Positions 59,243 to 64,000 of a DNA stretch of 64,000 nt are shown piece after piece. A program made the translations under genes and the position numbers. Every line of letters begins with the position of its first letter. Position 1 is the first letter of the stretch. The stretch is from an uncultured Desulfuromusa sp. (GTDB lineage Bacteria > Desulfobacterota > Desulfuromonadia > Desulfuromonadales > Geopsychrobacteraceae): assembly GCF_963675815.1 (NCBI RefSeq), contig NZ_OY776574.1:1606001-1670000 (forward strand), read 5' to 3'. Under the pieces are notes generated by a model. The model saw only the letters and a program-made list of their open reading frames with translations. It searched no databases and had not been told where the DNA came from.

Positions 59243-59896
59243 TCAATTCGGTTGTTTTTCCGGACAGATATCAGCACAGGGACAATTTTGGCAGAGCGGT
59301 TTTTTGCGACAGAAATCTTTACAGTGAATGACGATCAAAGCGTGGTACTCATTGTACAATTGAATATCGTCCGGCAGTTGAGACATAAAAAAATCCCTGA
59401 CAAAACCATATTTTTCTTTTCCGGAAAGAATTCCCAGTCGACCAAACAAGCGATAGGTATAGGCATCAACAACAAAAGAAAGGTGTTGTCCGGCATAAAG
59501 CAAAATTGAATCAGCAGTCTCCGGACCGATCCCCTTTAAACGCAATAATTCATCCCGGACCCGGTTCAATTCCTGATCAAATAAATGGTCAAGATTTCCC
59601 TGATGGTGTTTTTGCAGGTAGCGACAAAACAGCTGCAGCCGTTCAGCTTTCTGACGGAAGAACCCGGAAGGACGAATCAGCTGCTCCAAAGCTTCCTGAT
59701 CCAACTTCAGGATAGCATCATTTGTCAGGGCATTGACCCGCCGCAGGTTGACGATCGCTTTTTCAACATTGTTCCAATTGGTATTCTGGGTCAGGATCGC
59801 TCCGATAATGACTTCAAAGGGGGTGTCGGCCGGCCACCAGTTGCGGTTGCCATAGTGTGCCAGGAGCCTTTGGTAGATATCGAGAAGATTGCTCAT
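59243..59896 (-). CDS. HhH-GPD DNA glycosylase, MagIII-like
   Basis: Endonuclease III-fold base-excision glycosylase of 217 residues. The helix-hairpin-helix is LLRLKGIGPETADSILLYAG; the Lys used by endonuclease III for lyase chemistry is replaced by Glu in GPETA. The catalytic Asp is in FVVDAYTYRLFGRLGI. A C-terminal cysteine cluster (CKDFCRKKPLCQNCPCADIC) would bind 4Fe-4S. The K-to-E change and length match MagIII-type monofunctional 3-methyladenine glycosylases, so alkylated base removal is the best guess. Confidence 0.82.
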   Translation of the reverse strand: MSNLLDIYQRLLAHYGNRNWWPADTPFEVIIGAILTQNTNWNNVEKAIVNLRRVNALTNDAILKLDQEALEQLIRPSGFFRQKAERLQLFCRYLQKHHQGNLDHLFDQELNRVRDELLRLKGIGPETADSILLYAGQHLSFVVDAYTYRLFGRLGILSGKEKYGFVRDFFMSQLPDDIQLYNEYHALIVIHCKDFCRKKPLCQNCPCADICPEKQPN

Positions 59897-59938
59897 GTTG
59901 AACCTTTCGGATTTAATTTAATTGGTGTGTAAAATTAT

Positions 59939-60391
59939 TTAACCAAACAGTTCCGTTAACCGCTGTGCCCGGTAGGTAAAGATGGTTTCAAGCATGTTTT
60001 TGACCCAGAATTGATGAACCATCTGTCCTAGAAGGCCGAAGGGTAGTTTGTAACTGACCCGGTCAGTCATCCGTGTCTGCTTCTGGTCAACAGCCTCAAT
60101 GTGATGCTCATGGTACCAGAGTCGATAGGGGCCAATTCTCTGCTCATCGACAAAATATACTCCTTCACGGATATGCTTGATTTCAGTTAACCAGCGCCAG
60201 TTGCCGAAAAGGGGAATACTGATGCGGTACTCAATGATCAGACCGTTGTACATTTTCTCCGGCAATTCACTGACGATCTGGAAATTAAGCTCAGGAGGGG
60301 TTAATTCGTTGAGGTTCGCAGGTGTCGCCATGAACTTCCAGATGTTTTCAACTGGCTGATTAAGAAGGATTTCCCGTTCAAGAAAATGCAT
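59939..60391 (-). CDS. SRPBCC (START-like) ligand-binding protein
   Basis: A 150-residue helix-grip protein: FLEREILLNQPVENIWKFMATPANLNELTPP at the start and VSYKLPFGLLGQMVHQFWVKNMLETIFTYRA at the end are typical of the SRPBCC group with cell-division-inhibitor or cyclase/dehydrase names. AGGAG lies five bases upstream of the chosen start; a start ten codons earlier has none. These proteins bind hydrophobic ligands. Neighbouring DNA-repair genes (glycosylase, photolyase) suggest a photolyase-linked accessory as seen in other genomes, but this is only context. Confidence 0.8.
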   Translation of the reverse strand: MHFLEREILLNQPVENIWKFMATPANLNELTPPELNFQIVSELPEKMYNGLIIEYRISIPLFGNWRWLTEIKHIREGVYFVDEQRIGPYRLWYHEHHIEAVDQKQTRMTDRVSYKLPFGLLGQMVHQFWVKNMLETIFTYRAQRLTELFG

Positions 60392-60528
60392 AACAGCTCC
60401 TGAGATGAGAGAAAAAGACATTTTGGGTGTTAATTATTTCATGTTCCTATTAAAATTCAAAGCAACAGCGCGTTTTCCAGCTATATGCTGCGGGAAAGAG
60501 CGACTCCTTCACGACTGAGAGAGACATC

Positions 60529-61188
60529 ATGTCCAAAGAGAAAATCCGTCTTGGTATCTGTCCTGGTTTTCCTGGTGCAGAGCCAGAAGTTGATGGTGAT
60601 TATGACTTAGCCGGGTTTGTGGCTGAAACCGCTGACTACTGTGCAGAATATGTCATTGTTTGTCCTGACATTAAGGGGGAGGCTCCTGGCCAGGATTCGT
60701 TGCAGCGCGAGGATTTCATCATCAACACCTTCGTCCTGAAGCGTTGGCTGGACATGCTTGAGCAAGGGAAAACGCCAAGAAATCTGGTTGATTTTCACAG
60801 CCGACACAAATATCTGATCATGGCACGGAGTGTAGAAAGTTATCGCCGGATGGGGAAACTGGTGGCCCAGTCAGGGGAATTGGTGGCAGGCATTCTCTAC
60901 CAGAATTATCTGGTGATGCTGCTGGGCGTTTTGGGTCTGGAAACGACACTACCGAAACATATCAACGTATTGCAACACATATTTGGCTACTTTAAGAAGC
61001 AACTCAATGCTGCTGAAAAACAGGAGGTCCTTGCGGTTTTTGAGAGCTTTCGAACTTTGCAGGAACCTCTTCGGGTCCCCATCTCTTTGCTTAAAAAATT
61101 GGCTCGCAAGTATGAGCAACCTTATTTGCTGCAACAGGTTTATCTCAATCCCTACCTCCTGGAACAGCGACAGCGCAATCATGTCTGA
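60529..61188 (+). CDS. YbgA-like DUF1722 protein with shortened DUF523 part
   Basis: A 219-residue protein whose C-terminal part (about 65-200) is DUF1722 as in E. coli YbgA (LVDFHSRHKYLIMARSVESYRRMGKLVA ... NVLQHIFGYFKKQL). The N-terminal 60 residues (IRLGICPGFPGAEPEVDGDYDL ... VIVCPDIKGE) look like a shortened, Cys-poor DUF523 domain. Its last 8 bases overlap the photolyase start. The ybgA-photolyase pairing is conserved in many bacteria and suggests a helper role in photorepair, still unproven. Confidence 0.82.
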   Translation: MSKEKIRLGICPGFPGAEPEVDGDYDLAGFVAETADYCAEYVIVCPDIKGEAPGQDSLQREDFIINTFVLKRWLDMLEQGKTPRNLVDFHSRHKYLIMARSVESYRRMGKLVAQSGELVAGILYQNYLVMLLGVLGLETTLPKHINVLQHIFGYFKKQLNAAEKQEVLAVFESFRTLQEPLRVPISLLKKLARKYEQPYLLQQVYLNPYLLEQRQRNHV

Positions 61189-62665
61189 AATTCCAATACT
61201 GCGTCTGCGGACATTAAATAACAACGCAATCGCCAGTCAGGGACAGTATGTTCTTTACTGGATGACGGCTTTTCGTCGCCCTGCCTATAATTTTGCTTTG
61301 CAGCGGGCGGTTGAATGGGCGGAAAAACTGCAGAAACCCCTGCTGATTCTGGAAGCCCTGCGCAGCGATTATCCTTACGCCAGTGACCGCATGCACTGCT
61401 TTATTCTGCAGGGAATGGCGGATAACGCTGAACATTTTTCGACGACAGTAGCTCATTATTACCCTTTTGTTGAAACTGAAAGAGAATCAGGAAAAGGGCT
61501 GCTGCAAAAATTGGCAGAAACAGCCTGTCTGGTTGTCACCGACGACCATCCCGGTTTTTTCTATCCACAGATGTTGCAGCCTGCTGCAGAAAAAATTTCC
61601 GTCCCACTGGAGGCTGTTGACAGTAATGGCTTGCTGCCTCTGCGGGCTGCAGATCATGATTACCCAACGGCTTATGCCTTCCGGCGTTTCCTGCAAAAAG
61701 AGCTTCCGGGCCACCTGTTCAATTTTCCCTTGGCCGATCCGTTACGAACTGTAAAACTGCCGCGGTTGGAAACCGTTGCTGCAGGAATAAAAAAAACATG
61801 GCCTGCTGCCGGACCTGAATTATTGAAAGCGGAGCAGAAAGCTCTTGCCCGGCTGCCGATTGATCACAGTGTCACATCAACGTGTAAACGGGGTGGTTTC
61901 AAAGAAGCTGAGCATTATCTGCGGCGTTTTTTTGAAGAACGTTTGCCTTTTTATCCGCAGCGAAGCGAACCGGATCAGCAGGTTTCCAGTGAGCTATCAC
62001 CCTATCTGCATTTCGGGCACATCTCAACACACCAGATCGTTCAACATTTATTTGCCCAGGAAAACTGGAGCATTGGTCATCTGTCCCCGGAAACCAGAGG
62101 GAAGAGAAGTGGCTGGTGGGGTCTGAGTGACGCTGCGGAGAGTTTTCTGGACGAACTGGTGACTTGGCGGGAAGTTGGTTTTAATGCTGCGCTGTTCCTC
62201 CCGGATTATAATCAGTTTGATTCCCTTCCCGGGTGGGCCAGAGAATCCCTCGCCAAGCACCGTGATGATCCGCGGATTTACATTTATAGCCTTGAACAGT
62301 TGGAACAGGCTCAGACCCATGATCCCCTTTGGAACGCAGCACAAAATCAGTTGCTTCAAGAAGGGCGGATGCAAAATTATTTACGTATGCTTTGGGGAAA
62401 GAAGATTCTTGAATGGAGTCCTGACCCTGAAACAGCTTTGGAGATGATGCTGGTTCTCAATGACAAATATGCCCTAGATGGCCGCGACCCGAATTCTATC
62501 AGTGGAATCTTCTGGTGTCTGGGGCGTTATGATCGCGCCTGGGGTCCGGAACGGCCTATTTTCGGGAAAACACGCTATATGACTTCAGAGAACACTGCTC
62601 GGAAGTTTTCTGTCAAAAAATATCTACAGCAATACACGAACAGGCAAGGTGAATTTAGTTTTTGA
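61181..62665 (+). CDS. phr: Deoxyribodipyrimidine photolyase
   Basis: Light-driven repair of UV pyrimidine dimers using FAD. 494 residues from MSEIPILRLRTLN. The N-terminal antenna domain includes QYVLYWMTAFRRPAYNFALQ. The FAD domain has SSELSPYLHFGHIS, FLDELVTWREVGFNA, YLRMLWGKKILEWSPDPE and GIFWCLGRYDRAWGPER, which is the pattern of class II photolyases. Long upstream in-frame sequence exists but is shared with the preceding gene and is not photolyase-like. A phototrophic habit is not implied; only occasional light exposure. Confidence 0.92.
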   Translation: MSEIPILRLRTLNNNAIASQGQYVLYWMTAFRRPAYNFALQRAVEWAEKLQKPLLILEALRSDYPYASDRMHCFILQGMADNAEHFSTTVAHYYPFVETERESGKGLLQKLAETACLVVTDDHPGFFYPQMLQPAAEKISVPLEAVDSNGLLPLRAADHDYPTAYAFRRFLQKELPGHLFNFPLADPLRTVKLPRLETVAAGIKKTWPAAGPELLKAEQKALARLPIDHSVTSTCKRGGFKEAEHYLRRFFEERLPFYPQRSEPDQQVSSELSPYLHFGHISTHQIVQHLFAQENWSIGHLSPETRGKRSGWWGLSDAAESFLDELVTWREVGFNAALFLPDYNQFDSLPGWARESLAKHRDDPRIYIYSLEQLEQAQTHDPLWNAAQNQLLQEGRMQNYLRMLWGKKILEWSPDPETALEMMLVLNDKYALDGRDPNSISGIFWCLGRYDRAWGPERPIFGKTRYMTSENTARKFSVKKYLQQYTNRQGEFSF

Positions 62666-62689
62666 TCGGTCCCATTGAAGGATAGGAAT

Positions 62690-63802
62690 ATGAAGAAAAA
62701 ACTTGTTCTTGCCGGAGCTGGTCACGCTCATATGCTGACAATGGCCCGACTGGATTCCTTTGTTGAGGCGGGATTTGAGGTTAATGTTATTGGCTCGTCC
62801 GAGTATCATTATTATTCCGGTATGGGGCCTGGGATGCTCGGTAATGTCTATTCGCCTGAAGAGATTCGCTTTGCCTCAAAAACTGTTGCAGAGAAAATGG
62901 GGGCCACCTTTACTCAGGGGCAAGTAAAACTCATTGATCCCGTTGCTCAACGGGTGCAATTGGTTTCCGGAGACGAACATCCTTACGATGTTCTTTCCTG
63001 TAATCTGGGGAGCCAGGTATCCAGAGATCTCACGGACGGTTCACGGAAAGATGTCTTCCCGGTCAAACCCATCGAGAACCTTCTCCACGCCCGTCAGCGT
63101 ATTCTGGAGCTGGGCCATGCAAAAAACATCTCTGTCGGGGTGGTTGGTGGTGGCGTTTCTGCTGTTGAGATTGCGGGCAATGTCTGGCGGCTTGGGCAGG
63201 AACCGGGAATGCATCCGATCAAAACGACCCTTTTTGCCGGTAGCCGGATTTTGCCGCACCATCCGGATGGAGTGCGCCGACTGGTTTGCTCATCGTTGCA
63301 GAAAAGGGATATTCGCATTGAAGAAGATTGCCGTGTACAGGCAATCGAAACCGGTCGGGTAGTTTCTGTCGGTGGCAGGGACTATGAACCGGATATCATT
63401 TTCGTTGCCACCGGAGTTAGCCCCAGTCCGGTTTTTAGAGAATCAGGAATTCCGACCGGTCCGGATGGCGCCATGATGGTGAATTCTTACCTGCAAAACC
63501 CAGCTCATCCTACGATCTTTGGCGGTGGAGATGGTGTTTATTTCGCTGCTTCCCCGTTGGATAAAGTTGGCGTTTACGCCGTTCGCCAGAACCCGGTGAT
63601 TTACCATAATCTGTTGGCGAGTTTACGGGGCAAAGAACTCCGGTCATTTGTCCCGGGAGGTCGTTACATGCAAATTTTTAACATGGGCAACGATACGGGT
63701 ATTTTCTATCGATGGCCATTTCGTTTTGGCGGGCGCAGTGCTTTTCGGCTGAAGAACTATATCGATAACCAATTTATGAAACGTTATCAGGCTGTTGAGT
63801 AG
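62690..63802 (+). CDS. NDH-2-like pyridine nucleotide-disulfide flavoprotein
   Basis: A 370-residue FAD/NAD(P)-binding oxidoreductase. FAD fold at the N-terminus (LVLAGAGHAHMLTMARLDSF), NAD(P)-binding fold near residue 145 (VGVVGGGVSAVEIAGNVW), and the second FAD motif DIIFVATGVSP ... IFGGGDGVYF. It resembles type II NADH dehydrogenases and the flavoprotein domain fused to SelD in some bacteria; quinone or other acceptor use cannot be told. GGATAGGA lies upstream of the chosen ATG; a TTG five codons earlier is possible. Confidence 0.85.
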   Translation: MKKKLVLAGAGHAHMLTMARLDSFVEAGFEVNVIGSSEYHYYSGMGPGMLGNVYSPEEIRFASKTVAEKMGATFTQGQVKLIDPVAQRVQLVSGDEHPYDVLSCNLGSQVSRDLTDGSRKDVFPVKPIENLLHARQRILELGHAKNISVGVVGGGVSAVEIAGNVWRLGQEPGMHPIKTTLFAGSRILPHHPDGVRRLVCSSLQKRDIRIEEDCRVQAIETGRVVSVGGRDYEPDIIFVATGVSPSPVFRESGIPTGPDGAMMVNSYLQNPAHPTIFGGGDGVYFAASPLDKVGVYAVRQNPVIYHNLLASLRGKELRSFVPGGRYMQIFNMGNDTGIFYRWPFRFGGRSAFRLKNYIDNQFMKRYQAVE

Positions 63803-63884
63803 TCTTTGTGACCACTATGCTTCTGGCTGTTCTTGATGTCCTGTAGGATGATGGTCAGGATGCTTTCCCTCTGGTTGTGCCGCT

Positions 63885-64000
63885 TCAGAGTTCTAGAAGA
63901 ACAAGGAAAGAAAAAAACCGCCTACACCGGTGGCACCGACGACCAGCCAGGGGGGCAGTTTCCAGAATGTCAGTAGTCCGAAAGCTATCAGAGCAAGGAC
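63885..64000 (-). CDS. Chromate transporter (ChrA) family, C-terminal end only
   Basis: The last 37 codons of a gene entering from the right edge. The encoded end (ALIAFGLLTFWKLPPWLVVG ... FLVLLEL, then stop) is a hydrophobic span with the KLPPW motif seen at the C-terminus of ChrA-type CHR transporters, which export chromate or sulfate-like anions. The rest lies outside the window, so the call is tentative. Confidence 0.6.
   Translation of the reverse strand, partial: PCSDSFRTTDILETAPLAGRRCHRCRRFFSFLVLLEL

Noticed and set aside
60983..61180. Photolyase starting 66 codons upstream
   Set aside because: That part is in another frame of the DUF1722 gene and is not photolyase-like; MSEIPIL overlaps the upstream stop by eight bases as normal for coupled genes.
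1..64000. tRNA and rRNA genes
   Set aside because: No cloverleaf or rRNA-like segment was recognised by eye on either strand; a covariance scan would be needed to be certain.

Overview
The window reads as chromosome from a Gram-negative anaerobe, most likely a deltaproteobacterium of the Desulfuromonadales/Geobacter type. This is inferred from gene content: periplasmic-binding-protein transporters of the TRAP and TTT types, a tungsten aldehyde:ferredoxin oxidoreductase, a Geobacter-style DUF3373 porin, a DUF4019 protein, exported MsrA/MsrB, outer-membrane proteins and lipoproteins. No rRNA or tRNA gene was found.

Layout. 1-12 kb: 3' part of uvrA, a PEGA lipoprotein, a TRAP transporter (dctP-hairpin-dctQ-dctM) preceded by a second terminated dctP paralog, a DsbC-like lipoprotein, a U32 RNA-modification protein, a DUF4019 protein, and exported msrA and msrB. 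12-17 kb is an accessory patch: a broken vapC-like toxin gene, domains V-VI of a group II intron, an unrecognised gene pair (62-aa protein plus a 513-aa putative cysteine peptidase), four perfect 22-bp tandem repeats, and hipBA. 17-23 kb: a porin, then on the minus strand a probable inorganic-carbon locus made of an EIIA-like regulator lacking its phospho-histidine, a SulP transporter, a beta carbonic anhydrase and an LCIB-type carbonic-anhydrase-like protein. 23-26 kb: aroC, rbgA coupled to an RRM protein, and a small HAD protein.

26.8-35.6 kb is a coherent catabolic cluster on the plus strand: an IclR regulator with palindromes, a TTT transporter (tctC-hairpin-tctB-tctA), an M20 amidohydrolase, a 51-aa protein, a class III omega-aminotransferase and a tungsten AOR. 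The order suggests import of an N-acylated amino acid, removal of the acyl group, transamination to an aldehyde, and ferredoxin-linked oxidation to an acid. 35.6-38.2 kb is mobile or accessory: a serine-recombinase remnant cut by a decayed IS3-family element, then a winged-helix/nucleotidyltransferase pair resembling a toxin-antitoxin module.

38.3-64 kb is mostly housekeeping: a two-component system, an outer-membrane barrel, a flavin-type protein, a Gate-domain membrane protein, folA, pncA-pncB (NAD salvage), an HI0933-type flavoprotein, a periplasmic-sensor diguanylate cyclase, rsgA, a DMT exporter, rsmE coupled to an orphan PycTM-like membrane protein, threonine ammonia-lyase, small conserved proteins, an entericidin-like lipopeptide, an ileS-lspA-yigZ string, an ElyC-like protein, a MagIII-like glycosylase, a ybgA-photolyase pair, an NDH-2-like flavoprotein, and the 3' end of a chromate-transporter gene at the right edge. 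All functional statements rest on motif reading only; no database search was run.
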